Assembly (NCBI GenBank): GCA_002309345.1
Contig: DBWZ01000091.1
Location: 1 to 64,000, forward strand
Direction of reading: 5' to 3'
From: Pseudobutyrivibrio sp. UBA1225
GTDB lineage: Bacteria; Bacillota; Clostridia; Lachnospirales; Lachnospiraceae
Length of the DNA stretch: 64,000 bases
Part shown: piece by piece, positions 46,763-56,255 of the stretch
How positions within the stretch are numbered: position 1 is the stretch's first letter
How the letters are laid out: each line of letters starts with the position of its first letter
Notes under the pieces: generated by a model
The model's input: the letters and a program-made list of their open reading frames with translations, nothing else
What the model was told of the DNA's origin: nothing
Database searches by the model: none
Position numbers and translations under genes: made by a program

Positions 46763-48232
46763 TTGTATAAAAAGAAAAAACGTTCATGGACAAAACATTT
46801 AGATTTTATAGTACTTGATATAATTGCAGCAGAGATAGCTATATTTGTTGCAGTCTTATTCTGGTTTGATATCATCATGTTTTTGCATACGCAAATACAC
46901 TTGAATATTGGACTATTAGAAGAGCATCGTGACGGTATACAAGCTTATTTGCCTAAGGTTTACGAGGGCATGGCTACCATTATTCCAGTAGTTGATTTGA
47001 TTTCAGTACTTTTTACTGAGCCATACAGAGGAATACTTCGCAGGACAAAGTATCAGGAAATAACATCAGTACTTTTTCACGGTATGTTTATTTATTTGGG
47101 CATGTTTATTTACTTGCTCCAAAACAAGTGGACTACCATCACATCCCGTGGTGTGCTTTATACTTTTCCTATTTTATTGGTTCTTTTCTGCTATTTATTC
47201 CGAGTGTTGTGGAAGCGAGTGATTCGCCGCCGCAAAATCAAAGATATAAACAAATCATCCTTAATTGTAGTTGCTGAGTCTTCTACAGTTGAGCACTGCT
47301 TATCAGAGATAGCTCACAGTCCATACACCGAGTTCAGAGTTGTCGGTGCTGTTGTAGTTGATAAAGATATGATTGGTCAATCAATCCAAGGGATTCCGAT
47401 TATAGCATCTGCGGATACGCTTTTCGAATATCTTCGTACCAATGTGGTAGATGAAGTGTTCCTGGATGGCAACACTCGAGCTTCAGAAGAATCCTTGGCA
47501 GATCGCTTGGTGGAGCAAGGCATCACAGTCCACATGGCGTTAATTCATACCAAGAATCTTATGTCCAACCGTATCATGGAGACTTATGGTGATTACGTTG
47601 TGCTTACAACTAGCATATATATCATTCGAAATCGTCAGGCTTTCCTCAAGAGATTGATGGATTTAGTTGGTGCCATTATCGGTTTGGTTCTCACGGGAAT
47701 TGCATTTATCATCTTTGCACCAATTATCAAGCTGCAATCACCAGGACCAGTGTTCTTTAGGCAGACACGTATAGGTAAAAACGGTCGTAGATTCCGTTTC
47801 TACAAATTCCGCACTATGTATGTGGACGCTGAAGAACGCAAGAAGGAGCTTCTTGAGCAAAACGAGGTTGAAGGGAACATGTTTAAGATAGAAAACGACC
47901 CTCGAATAATTCCGATTGGTCGTTTCCTCAGGAAATATTCAATCGACGAATTACCTCAGTTTTGGAATGTTTTGACAGGTGATATGTCTTTAGTTGGAAC
48001 ACGCCCACCACTTGAGGATGAATACGAAAACTACGCGCTGCACCACAAGGCAAGACTTTCCATCAAGCCTGGTCTTACGGGTATGTGGCAGGTAAACGGA
48101 CGCAACGACATCAAGGACTTTGAAGAAGTTGTTGCTTTAGATACAGAATATATTTCAAACTACTCCTTAGGCTTAGATATCAAAATATTGTTTAAGACAA
48201 TAGCGGTTGTATTTGGCGGAAAGGGCGAATAA
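46763..48232 (+). CDS. Polyprenyl glycosylphosphotransferase (WbaP/CpsE type)
   Basis: 489 residues: four hydrophobic segments in the N-terminal 155 residues, a CoA-binding-like middle domain, a further membrane segment (about 295-320) and the bacterial sugar transferase domain (about 293-489) with RTMYVDAEE, SIDELPQFWNVL, SLVGTRP and KPGLTGMWQVNGR. It starts polymer synthesis by moving a sugar phosphate to undecaprenyl phosphate. Translation starts at TTG 46763 with AAGGAGG 6-7 bases upstream. The stop is 2 bases before the next ATG. Confidence 0.95.
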   Translation: MYKKKKRSWTKHLDFIVLDIIAAEIAIFVAVLFWFDIIMFLHTQIHLNIGLLEEHRDGIQAYLPKVYEGMATIIPVVDLISVLFTEPYRGILRRTKYQEITSVLFHGMFIYLGMFIYLLQNKWTTITSRGVLYTFPILLVLFCYLFRVLWKRVIRRRKIKDINKSSLIVVAESSTVEHCLSEIAHSPYTEFRVVGAVVVDKDMIGQSIQGIPIIASADTLFEYLRTNVVDEVFLDGNTRASEESLADRLVEQGITVHMALIHTKNLMSNRIMETYGDYVVLTTSIYIIRNRQAFLKRLMDLVGAIIGLVLTGIAFIIFAPIIKLQSPGPVFFRQTRIGKNGRRFRFYKFRTMYVDAEERKKELLEQNEVEGNMFKIENDPRIIPIGRFLRKYSIDELPQFWNVLTGDMSLVGTRPPLEDEYENYALHHKARLSIKPGLTGMWQVNGRNDIKDFEEVVALDTEYISNYSLGLDIKILFKTIAVVFGGKGE

Positions 48233-48234
48233 TA

Positions 48235-49584
48235 ATGGCGGATGCTTACTTTACTCTTGTGGTCTGGACTACCGACACCAACATGGAGCATTTCAAGGAT
48301 ATGTTAGAGTCCATCGATGAACAGGAATATCGTGAATTCGAACTTTATATTTTGGACAACAATCCTTCGAATGCAATTGAAATTACAATCAAGGAGTTTT
48401 TTCCTGACATTGTAGATAGGGTACATTATAGAAGGCTTAAGAAAAAATCAGGAGGCGCCTATGCTTACAACATCGGCGCTCATTTTGCTGAGGGAAATTA
48501 TTTGGTCTATATCGGTCAGCATGATCGATTGAGTCCGGGCACCCTCAGCTCTTTTAATGAAAAAATAAACTCATCCGAGGATTTCAATTCTATTATATAT
48601 ACCGATTCAGACGAGTTGATAGGTATCGACAGAAGGAACCCTCACTTCAAGAGCGACTTCAATAAGGAACTACTCTTACAGACAAACTATATTGGCGAGT
48701 TCATTTGCTTGCCAGTTGATTTGTACAAAAAGCTTGGTGCCTTCAACGAAAAGGCAAAGACTGCCTACATCTATGAATACTTGCTTAGGGCGGCCTTCAA
48801 AAAAGAAAAGATAGAGCACATTTCATCGCTACTCTATCACAAGCGATGTGATGACAAGCCTTTGACAAAGGAACAGCGCCAAGAAGCAGAATTTTACTGC
48901 AAGGAGCATATGGCTTTGGCGTTGGAATATCTGCGGCAGTCTGGCGTGACGGCGCAGGGGCGAGTGGATGCTTCACTTAAAAAATGGCATATTTTATATG
49001 ATGAGACTGGTTTTAGAAGGTTCTCCGGGGACTACATGTTCTTAAAGGAAGATAATGTAAAGCTGTTTACTCGAAACAACGCCAGAAGGATGTACGCATT
49101 CCTCAACCAGCCAGATGTGGCGGTGGTTGGCGTTAGGTTTATCGACAAGGGCTTTACCGTCGACAATGTAGGATATATCTACGATTCCGATGGCGCTTGG
49201 TACCCGGCTTTCCATGGACAAAAGATTTTTAGAGATAGCTATGACGGATTGGCAAACATGGCAAGGGACGTGGCTATGGTGGATAGTGGTTGCTGCATGA
49301 TAGATGCCAAGGTTTACCGGATGCTTCGTGGCTTTGACAAAAGTCTTTCAGGCAAAGATGCTATGTTGGATTTTTGCATACGCGCCCGCAAAAAAGGCTA
49401 TAGGACAGTGGTGGTCCCTAGATGCATAGCCCGCTACAAGAATCGCTCCAACATCAGCGAAAGTAGCTCCCATGAATTCTTGATGGAAAAGCATGGAGAG
49501 ATTATCAGTGACGGCGACGGATTCTACAACAAAAACCTGCCTATTGGCATGGAAAATTACCTATTGCCTGGGGCAGAATTATAA
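48235..49584 (+). CDS. Family 2 glycosyltransferase-like protein
   Basis: 449 residues with a GT2-like fold (about 5-230): LVVWTTDTN replaces the usual SIIIP, then YILDNNPSN, YIGQHDRLSP in place of the DxD region, and YTDSDE. The second half (about 250-440) looks like a degraded second GT2 domain without its catalytic acids. Activity is likely for the first half but less certain than in its neighbours. It begins 2 bases after the phosphotransferase gene and is surely co-transcribed with it. Confidence 0.8.
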   Translation: MADAYFTLVVWTTDTNMEHFKDMLESIDEQEYREFELYILDNNPSNAIEITIKEFFPDIVDRVHYRRLKKKSGGAYAYNIGAHFAEGNYLVYIGQHDRLSPGTLSSFNEKINSSEDFNSIIYTDSDELIGIDRRNPHFKSDFNKELLLQTNYIGEFICLPVDLYKKLGAFNEKAKTAYIYEYLLRAAFKKEKIEHISSLLYHKRCDDKPLTKEQRQEAEFYCKEHMALALEYLRQSGVTAQGRVDASLKKWHILYDETGFRRFSGDYMFLKEDNVKLFTRNNARRMYAFLNQPDVAVVGVRFIDKGFTVDNVGYIYDSDGAWYPAFHGQKIFRDSYDGLANMARDVAMVDSGCCMIDAKVYRMLRGFDKSLSGKDAMLDFCIRARKKGYRTVVVPRCIARYKNRSNISESSSHEFLMEKHGEIISDGDGFYNKNLPIGMENYLLPGAEL

Positions 49585-49793
49585 AATATAATCGTTTTTA
49601 GGATGATATTTGTGAATTACTCACAATAGAATTAGCAAAAATGCAAATTGATTGCCTACATTTACCACATATTCATTAAAATTTTATAAAATGTGACAGA
49701 ATTGTTAAGCTGTTCTTGACAATCTGCGAAATCTTGGAGTAGACTAGTTCAGTATTGCACAATTTTGTACTCAGAGATGGGAGAATTTTTACC

Positions 49794-51317
49794 ATGAGCA
49801 ATTTCGAAGATTTTGATTTAAGAAGAGGTGGCTCTGCAAACGGCAGACCTAGACCTCAAAACAGAAACGTAAACAGACCATACGACAATCGTGGCAGATC
49901 AATGGATTTATCAGATGAAGTTGAAATGTACGATGAGTATGATGAATATTATGATGATTACGATGCGAGAAGACCAGCTAGAGGCGGCAATGGTTCAGGT
50001 CGCAGACCAGCACCATCGCATCCATCAGGCGGCTCAGGCCCTAGAAGAAGCCCTTCTCGTGGCTCTGCTCCTAGAGGTGGTCGCAGCAGCTCTGGACGTC
50101 CTAATGGTTCTCGTCCTAGAAGCGCTAGTCACGATGCTCCTAGCCGTAGACCAGCTCCATCTAAAAGGTCATCTGGTAAGAGAGGAAAGGACGGCAAGAA
50201 GCGCAAAACTAAGAGAACAGTTATCGTTGTAGAAATCGTTCTTCTTATTTTACTTGCAATATTCTTCTTCCTTTGGAGCAAGTTCGGCAAGATCAATTGG
50301 GACAACATCAACATGGACGACATCAATGTCAACAGTCTTGATGCTGAGACAAAGAAGCTCCTTGAAGGCTACACGACTATTGCATTGTTTGGTGTAGATA
50401 ACCGTTCAAACGGCAAGCTTGATGCTGGTAACTCAGATACAATCATGCTTGTAGCAATTAACAATGATACAAAAGATGTTAAGATGATATCTGTACAGCG
50501 TGATACATACCTCAAGGTTGATAGCGATTCTTATCGCAAGTGTAATTCAGCATATTCTAGCGGCGGTGTTAAACAGTCAATCGAAATGCTTAACGCCAAC
50601 TTGGATATCAAGATAGATGGCTATGTTGCAGTCGATTTCTATGCTCTGGCCAAAATCGTAGATGACCTTGGCGGTCTTGATTTGGAAGTCACGCAAAAGA
50701 TGGTTGATGTTAAGCATCCAAACGGTATGAATGCGCTTGGACAGTATATCGGCGAGGTTGAAAACCTGCTCAAGTATTATCCTGACAAGAAAGACTACAT
50801 CGACCTAAAGGATTGTACATTTGAGAAACCAGGTGTATATCATATGAATGGTCCACAGGTAGTTGGTTATTGTCGAAACAGATACTCTGTTAATAATGAC
50901 TATGGCCGTGCTGAGAATCAGCGTAAGGTAGTTAAGCTCATTATCGAAAAGGCCAAGAATGCTGATCTCGCTCAGCTTAACAAGATTGCAGACGACGTAT
51001 TCCCTAAGGTTTCAACTAACTTGAAGTTGTCTCAATGTATAGCTATGGCTTCAGAGATGAGCAAATACGATATGTCAGAGTCTATGGGATTCCCATTTGC
51101 ACTTAAGGGTGCCAAGCTTGGCAAGAAGGGTGATGTGCTTGTACCATGTACACTTCAGTCAAATGTAGTAGAGCTTCACAAGTTTATGTATGGCCAGGAA
51201 AACTATAATCCAACAGAAGAAGTTAATAAGATTAGTGAGCATATTAAGTCAGAGACTGGATACTCAGAAGGAAATGCTGAGAAGAAGCAGGAACTGGATG
51301 CTCCGGCAAATAAATAA
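49794..51317 (+). CDS. LytR-CpsA-Psr (LCP) family polymer ligase
   Basis: 507 residues: an acidic then Arg/Gly/Ser/Pro-rich cytoplasmic N-terminus (about 1-135), a membrane helix (about 142-163) and an LCP domain (about 190-430) with FGVDNRS, NSDTIMLVAIN, SVQRDTY and the late arginine-rich YCRNRY. LCP enzymes attach wall polysaccharide or teichoic acid from the lipid carrier to peptidoglycan. ATG 49794 has GGGAG upstream; the longer frame begins at a TTG without a ribosome site. The low-complexity N-terminus is unusually long. Confidence 0.93.
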   Translation: MSNFEDFDLRRGGSANGRPRPQNRNVNRPYDNRGRSMDLSDEVEMYDEYDEYYDDYDARRPARGGNGSGRRPAPSHPSGGSGPRRSPSRGSAPRGGRSSSGRPNGSRPRSASHDAPSRRPAPSKRSSGKRGKDGKKRKTKRTVIVVEIVLLILLAIFFFLWSKFGKINWDNINMDDINVNSLDAETKKLLEGYTTIALFGVDNRSNGKLDAGNSDTIMLVAINNDTKDVKMISVQRDTYLKVDSDSYRKCNSAYSSGGVKQSIEMLNANLDIKIDGYVAVDFYALAKIVDDLGGLDLEVTQKMVDVKHPNGMNALGQYIGEVENLLKYYPDKKDYIDLKDCTFEKPGVYHMNGPQVVGYCRNRYSVNNDYGRAENQRKVVKLIIEKAKNADLAQLNKIADDVFPKVSTNLKLSQCIAMASEMSKYDMSESMGFPFALKGAKLGKKGDVLVPCTLQSNVVELHKFMYGQENYNPTEEVNKISEHIKSETGYSEGNAEKKQELDAPANK

Positions 51318-51335
51318 ACAATATATTTAAACGTC

Positions 51336-51372
51336 AATGGGGATTGATTTTAGGTCAATCCCCATTTTACTT
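51336..51372 (+). terminator. Hairpin terminator after the LCP gene
   Basis: A perfect 12-bp stem (AATGGGGATTGA and complement) with a 7-base loop, followed by TTACTTTTT. Confidence 0.9.
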
Positions 51373-51452
51373 TTTAGGGGAATAGTAGTAAAATCAAGTA
51401 GCGTTTTGTGTTTAATCAAACGCCACCTAATTTGTGAAAGGATAAATAATTT

Positions 51453-53285
51453 ATGTGTGGAATAGTAGGTTATGTAGGAAAGTCACAGGCAGCGCCAATT
51501 TTGCTTGATGGACTTAGCAAACTTGAATATAGAGGTTACGACTCAGCTGGTATGGCTGTGTACGATGGCCAAAAGATAGAATTTGAAAAGGCAAAGGGAC
51601 GTCTTCGTCTCCTTAGTGAAAAGACTCACGATGGCGAAAACATGAAAGGTACCATCGGTATCGGTCACACACGTTGGGCAACACACGGTGAGCCTAGCGA
51701 GGCAAACGCACATCCTCATCTCAATTCAGAGGAGACAATCGCCGTAGTTCACAACGGTATCATCGAAAACTACGCCAAGCTCAAGGACAAGCTTACAAAG
51801 CGTGGCTACGACTTCAAGTCTGAGACAGATACCGAGGTTGTTGCACATCTTCTTGATTATTATTACAAGCAGGGCAACGAGCCTCTCACTTGCGTTACCA
51901 AGGTAATGCACCGTGTTGAGGGCGCTTATGCTCTTGGTATTATTTTCGCAGACTATCCAGATCAGATTTATTCTGTTAGAAAGGATAGTCCACTTATCGT
52001 TGGTATGGGTAAGGATGGCAATCTCATCGCTTCCGACGTACCAGCAGTTTTAAAGTATACACGGCAGGTTTACTTCATCGAAAACGAAGAAATCGCTAGA
52101 CTTTCAGATGGCGCTATCGAATTCTTTGATGTTGACGGTCAGCCAATCGAAAAGGAATCAAAGACAATCGATTGGGATGTTGATGCAGCTGAAAAGGGTG
52201 GTTACGATCACTTCATGATCAAAGAAATCCACGAGGAGCCAAAGACTGTTCGTGATACTCTCAATCCACGTATCAAAAACGACAAGGTTGATATCGAAGA
52301 GCTTGGCATGAGCGATGACGAAATTAAAGCCATCTCGCGCATCCGCATCGTCGCATGTGGTAGTGCATACCACACTGGCGTCACAGCAAAATATGTATTC
52401 GAGGAAATGGCACGTATCCCAGTAGAGGTGGATATCGCGTCAGAGTTCAGATATCGCAATCCTATCCTTCAGGAAAACGAGCTTGTTATCGCTGTTTCAC
52501 AGTCAGGCGAGACAGCCGACACCAAGGAAGCTGTTCGTATGGCTCGCGCAATGGGCAACATGACACTTGCAATCGTAAATGTAGTTGGCTCATCAATTGC
52601 TCGTGAATCTGAAAAGGTTATGTACACATGGGCTGGTCCAGAGATTTCAGTTGCCACAACAAAGGCATACTCAGCTCAGCTTATCGCTTTCTACCTTCTT
52701 GCTATGAAATTTGCAGAGGTTCGGGGACATCTTTCAGATGACGAAATGAAGTCTCTTATCACAGACCTCAAGAAGCTTCCAGAGCAGATTGAGATGCTTC
52801 TTGGAAACAAAGAACGTATTCAGAGATTTGCAAATAGATTCGTTGCAGCAAAGGATGTATTCTTCATCGGACGTGGTATCGATTATGCCATTGCCATGGA
52901 GGGTTCACTCAAGCTCAAAGAGATTTCTTACATTCACTCTGAGGCATACGCAGCAGGTGAATTAAAGCACGGTACAATCTCTCTTATTGAAGAGGGCACA
53001 CTTGTAGGAGCTGTGGCTTCTCAGGACAATGTATATGCCAAGACTGTTTCAAATATCGTAGAATGTAAGACTCGTGGTGCATTCATTCTTGCAGTTACAA
53101 CTGTTGGAAATGAAGACATCGAAGAAATTGCAGACTATGTAATGTACATTCCTCAGACCAACCGATACTTCACCAATTCACTTGCAATCATTCCATTGCA
53201 GTTGTTTGGTTACTATGTATCTGTGGGTAAGGGCTACGACGTAGATCACCCTAGAAATCTTGCTAAGTCGGTCACTGTAGAGTAA
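51453..53285 (+). CDS. glmS: Glutamine--fructose-6-phosphate aminotransferase
   Basis: 610 residues; makes glucosamine-6-phosphate for peptidoglycan and polysaccharide. MCGIVGY with Cys2 as the glutaminase nucleophile, GHTRWATHG, two SIS domains (about 285-425 and 455-600; GSAYHTG, SQSGETADT, and an intact C-terminal DHPRNLAKSVTVE). No glmS ribozyme was recognised in the 135 bases upstream; only a hairpin (GCGTTT/AAACGC) lies there after the previous terminator. Confidence 0.98.
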   Translation: MCGIVGYVGKSQAAPILLDGLSKLEYRGYDSAGMAVYDGQKIEFEKAKGRLRLLSEKTHDGENMKGTIGIGHTRWATHGEPSEANAHPHLNSEETIAVVHNGIIENYAKLKDKLTKRGYDFKSETDTEVVAHLLDYYYKQGNEPLTCVTKVMHRVEGAYALGIIFADYPDQIYSVRKDSPLIVGMGKDGNLIASDVPAVLKYTRQVYFIENEEIARLSDGAIEFFDVDGQPIEKESKTIDWDVDAAEKGGYDHFMIKEIHEEPKTVRDTLNPRIKNDKVDIEELGMSDDEIKAISRIRIVACGSAYHTGVTAKYVFEEMARIPVEVDIASEFRYRNPILQENELVIAVSQSGETADTKEAVRMARAMGNMTLAIVNVVGSSIARESEKVMYTWAGPEISVATTKAYSAQLIAFYLLAMKFAEVRGHLSDDEMKSLITDLKKLPEQIEMLLGNKERIQRFANRFVAAKDVFFIGRGIDYAIAMEGSLKLKEISYIHSEAYAAGELKHGTISLIEEGTLVGAVASQDNVYAKTVSNIVECKTRGAFILAVTTVGNEDIEEIADYVMYIPQTNRYFTNSLAIIPLQLFGYYVSVGKGYDVDHPRNLAKSVTVE

Positions 53286-53378
53286 TAATCATTCCACATG
53301 ATTTTAAAACAATAATCACCTAACCGTCACATTTCGAACGTAGACTACAGCTTAGGAAATGTGAATGGAGGCGAAATT

Positions 53379-54746
53379 ATGAGTGACATTTTTAACGGTA
53401 GTAATGATGGCTCAAATGAGCCAAAGAGCGCAGGAACTTATTCCTACACTAAGGATGAGATAAATCAAGGCGAATCACATTATCAGTGGACACCATATGA
53501 CGACGGCCTTAAAAGACGCAAATTTAAAAGACAGGATGGCTTTGTTGCAAAGATATTTAGGACAGCTGCATTAGCTGCAGTATTTGGATTAGTAGTCGGA
53601 TTTACCTTCCAAACAGTAGTATATATTTCTGGAAGAGTTGGATTCGGTTACAAACAGGAATCGACAAGTCAGTCATCATCGGCAGGCGGTTCCGGAGGAC
53701 CAATCAAAACAGAAACAGCTACAAACACTGCTGTATCTACCAACATATCAACGGACGTTTCTGAGATAACTCAAAGCGTTCTACCAGCTATTGTTCAGGT
53801 TACAAATGTTGGCTTGCAGGAATACCAGACATTCTTTGGTACATTCCAGCAGGAGCAAACATCAGCTGGTTCTGGAATCATCATCGATCAGGATGAAAAC
53901 AATATCTATATCGCAACCAACAATCACGTGGTTGCGGGAGCCGAGACATTAACAATCACTTTTAATGATGGCGAGGCAGTAGAAGGCACAATAAAGGGTA
54001 CTGATTCTTCATGCGACCTTGCAGTTGTATCAGTTGCAGTAAAGGATATCAAAGCAGAAACCCTTTCAGCTATAAAGCTTGCTACACAGGGAGATTCAGA
54101 TAAAACAGTTGTTGGAGAACCAGCAATAGTTATTGGTAACGCAATGGGATTTGGTACTTCCGTTACAAACGGAATCATCTCCGCAGTCAACCGCGAAATG
54201 TCTATTCCAGATGATCAGGGCAACATAGTTACCAACACTTTAATCCAAACTAGTGCTGCTGTTAACCCAGGTAACTCAGGCGGAGCTCTTTTGAACGCCA
54301 AGGGCGAATTAATCGGAATAGTTTCAGCCAAGCTTGTTGATGAGCGCACCGAGGGTATGGGATATGCAATTCCTATTTCTTACGCATCTGAAATCATCAC
54401 ACGTATGATAAAGAACGATGAGGTCTCTGAGCTAGATGCATCATTCATCGGTATCATGCCAAGAGATATAGATGCAGCCTTGTCAGAAAAATATGGCGTG
54501 CCAATGGGCGTTCGAGTTGAAAAGGTTATCGAGGGTTCTGGTGCAGAAAAAGCAGGTATCGAAGAAAAGGATATCATCACTGCATTGGATGGACGAAAGG
54601 TAAATTCAAAGAACACCTTGGACAACATAATGAAATACATTCCAGCTGGAAGCACAGTGGATATTACCGTAGCCAAAGCCAAGAATGATTACAAAGAAGA
54701 GACATACAAAATAACACTTACACACAAAGTTGAAGAGATTAAATAA
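53379..54746 (+). CDS. HtrA/DegP-type serine protease
   Basis: 455 residues: a cytoplasmic N-terminus, a membrane anchor (about 60-85), a Ser/Thr/Gly-rich linker, a trypsin-like domain with the full triad (His183 in NNHVVAG, Asp213 in DLAVVSV, Ser300 in NPGNSGGALL) and one PDZ domain (about 345-450). It degrades misfolded envelope proteins. ATG 53379 is chosen for the GGAGG site 8 bases upstream. Confidence 0.96.
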   Translation: MSDIFNGSNDGSNEPKSAGTYSYTKDEINQGESHYQWTPYDDGLKRRKFKRQDGFVAKIFRTAALAAVFGLVVGFTFQTVVYISGRVGFGYKQESTSQSSSAGGSGGPIKTETATNTAVSTNISTDVSEITQSVLPAIVQVTNVGLQEYQTFFGTFQQEQTSAGSGIIIDQDENNIYIATNNHVVAGAETLTITFNDGEAVEGTIKGTDSSCDLAVVSVAVKDIKAETLSAIKLATQGDSDKTVVGEPAIVIGNAMGFGTSVTNGIISAVNREMSIPDDQGNIVTNTLIQTSAAVNPGNSGGALLNAKGELIGIVSAKLVDERTEGMGYAIPISYASEIITRMIKNDEVSELDASFIGIMPRDIDAALSEKYGVPMGVRVEKVIEGSGAEKAGIEEKDIITALDGRKVNSKNTLDNIMKYIPAGSTVDITVAKAKNDYKEETYKITLTHKVEEIK

Positions 54747-54749
54747 TCA

Positions 54750-54780
54750 AAAGCGTCACCTGTTAGGGTGGCGCTTTTTC
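54750..54780 (+). terminator. Hairpin terminator after htrA
   Basis: An 11-bp stem (AAAGCGTCACC against GGTGGCGCTTT, one G-T pair) followed by TTTC TT. Confidence 0.9.
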
Positions 54781-54785
54781 TTATA

Positions 54786-54845
54786 GGAAATTGCTTGCAG
54801 CAATTGTCGCCTCGCACTGCTGGAGTTTGCAAAGCAAACTCTTTC
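54786..54845. repeat. Intergenic double palindrome
   Basis: Two palindromes (AATTGCTTGCAGCAATT and GAGTTTGCAAAGCAAACTC) joined by a short non-palindromic link. The style resembles the hairpin modules of the compound repeat at 36016, but I see no direct sequence match to it. Confidence 0.5.
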
Positions 54846-54867
54846 TTGTAAATTCTATGGCGGTGTA

Positions 54868-54896
54868 TTGTGATGTGTGTGCAACTTTGGTATCAT
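54868..54896 (+). promoter_or_regulatory. Promoter ending 7 bases before a start codon
   Basis: TTGTGA, 17-base spacer, TATCAT preceded by TGG (extended -10), then 7 bases and ATG 54904. No ribosome site is present, so a leaderless message is likely. Confidence 0.55.
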
Positions 54897-54903
54897 GTGA
54901 AGT

Positions 54904-55992
54904 ATGAGTGAGAATATTAAGTTTTCGATTATTATTCCAACTTACGGGGTGGGAGATTATATTGTTGATGCGCTGGGTTCTCTGATGATGCAGACCTACG
55001 ACAATTTCGAAGTTATAGTCGTGGATGATTGTTCGAAGGACAATTCGGGAATTATTGCAAAAGGGTTCTGTGATAGAGACGATAGATTTTTCTATGTTAG
55101 GCATGATGAAAACCAAGGGGTATCTGCGGCTAGAAATACTGGTATTGGCAGAGCTTCTGGAGATTATATATTATTTTTGGATCCAGATGATACCTACGAG
55201 CGCAATCTGCTTAGAGTATGCGCTGCGGCACTAGAACGCAATCCGGTGGATCTTTTGGTTTACAGTTTTACCGAGGATTATCGCAATGCATCCTCAGGCA
55301 AGATCGAATATAGAAAGGGTGTCACATTGGAAGATATGGACTACGATGATGACACTGTTACTACTAATGACGCGGCTACAATCCACAAGATGGCAATGCA
55401 GATGGAAGAAATTACGATGCTTGGCTATCCATGGAACAAGTGCTACAAGCTCAGCGTAATCAAGGACAATAACCTTCAATATGAAAAGATTCGTCATGTG
55501 GAGGATATTCTTTTTAATTGCGATTTTTTGGACTATACAAATAGTCTTACCATTTTAAATGATGTGTTGTACCACTACAGAAATCAAGGCCAAGAGCGCT
55601 TGACTGGTGGCACAATCGACGATTATTTCGAGTTGCAGAAGCGCCGCATAATTCGTATATACGAACAACAACAAAAGTGGCGCACCTGCGATTTTGAAGC
55701 TTTGGGAATTCTTTCTAAAGAATATTTCAGAAGCTTTCAATCAGCAATGGTTCGCCAGCTAGAGGCAGGCGTTAAATCCGACGACATTTTAAAATGGTGT
55801 CACCAGGAATCTGAGACTGATATATTTAAAGAACTTTGCAAATATTTGCCAGAGGGTTCTACTACTATCAAGCTCCTTTATAAGCCAATTTCAGAGAAGA
55901 TGTTTGGTACCGCTTTAAAAAGAGCCAGACTTGTGGAATACACTAAGCACTATTTCCCAGGCGTGTTCAATAGAGCAAAGCAGATCAGATAG
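54904..55992 (+). CDS. Family 2 glycosyltransferase
   Basis: 362 residues. GT2 domain at about 6-220 (FSIIIPTYGVGDYI, VDDCSKDNS, LDPDDTYE) and a helical C-terminal region. Likely a side-chain or terminal sugar transferase for the surface polymer. It has no Shine-Dalgarno and a promoter right before its ATG. Confidence 0.9.
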   Translation: MSENIKFSIIIPTYGVGDYIVDALGSLMMQTYDNFEVIVVDDCSKDNSGIIAKGFCDRDDRFFYVRHDENQGVSAARNTGIGRASGDYILFLDPDDTYERNLLRVCAAALERNPVDLLVYSFTEDYRNASSGKIEYRKGVTLEDMDYDDDTVTTNDAATIHKMAMQMEEITMLGYPWNKCYKLSVIKDNNLQYEKIRHVEDILFNCDFLDYTNSLTILNDVLYHYRNQGQERLTGGTIDDYFELQKRRIIRIYEQQQKWRTCDFEALGILSKEYFRSFQSAMVRQLEAGVKSDDILKWCHQESETDIFKELCKYLPEGSTTIKLLYKPISEKMFGTALKRARLVEYTKHYFPGVFNRAKQIR

Positions 55993-55998
55993 AGAAGT

Positions 55999-56027
55999 TT
56001 GCTTTTAATCCTTGCAAGGGGTATAAT
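55999..56027 (+). promoter_or_regulatory. Promoter of the small membrane protein gene
   Basis: TTGCTT, 17-base spacer, TATAAT, about 30 bases upstream of the ATG at 56059. Confidence 0.7.
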
Positions 56028-56058
56028 GGCGGTAGGGTTTAAATGAGGAGGTTTACAA

Positions 56059-56196
56059 ATGGGAGAGTCAGGTTTTTTAATTTTCTTTTTTGCGCTAATC
56101 TTATTAGTGGTAATCGTTGCAGTCATTGCGGTTGTATCGGCGGTCTCAGGTGCTGCGGCAGCAATTGCCGATGAAGAAGATGCCGAAGAAGCATAG
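56059..56196 (+). CDS. Small 45-residue membrane protein
   Basis: 45 residues: MGES, one hydrophobic helix (about 5-36) rich in Val/Ile/Leu/Ala, and an acidic tail ADEEDAEEA. A strong AGGAGG ribosome site 6-7 bases upstream, its own promoter and a hairpin downstream support it as a real gene despite its size. No family was recognised; such small proteins often bind larger membrane complexes. Confidence 0.72.
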   Translation: MGESGFLIFFFALILLVVIVAVIAVVSAVSGAAAAIADEEDAEEA

Positions 56197-56212
56197 TAAT
56201 TAGTTAATATGT

Positions 56213-56242
56213 AGGGCGCCTTAATAGGCGCCCTAATGTTTT
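56213..56242 (+). terminator. Hairpin after the small membrane protein gene
   Basis: An 8-bp GC-rich stem (AGGGCGCC and complement) with a 6-base loop, followed by AATGTTTTAT. It could allow partial read-through into the next gene, which has no other visible promoter. Confidence 0.7.
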
Positions 56243-56255
56243 ATAGGAGAACATA

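Noticed and set aside
51318..51452. glmS ribozyme before glmS
   Set aside because: No conserved ribozyme core was seen; only a terminator hairpin of the previous gene and one small stem.
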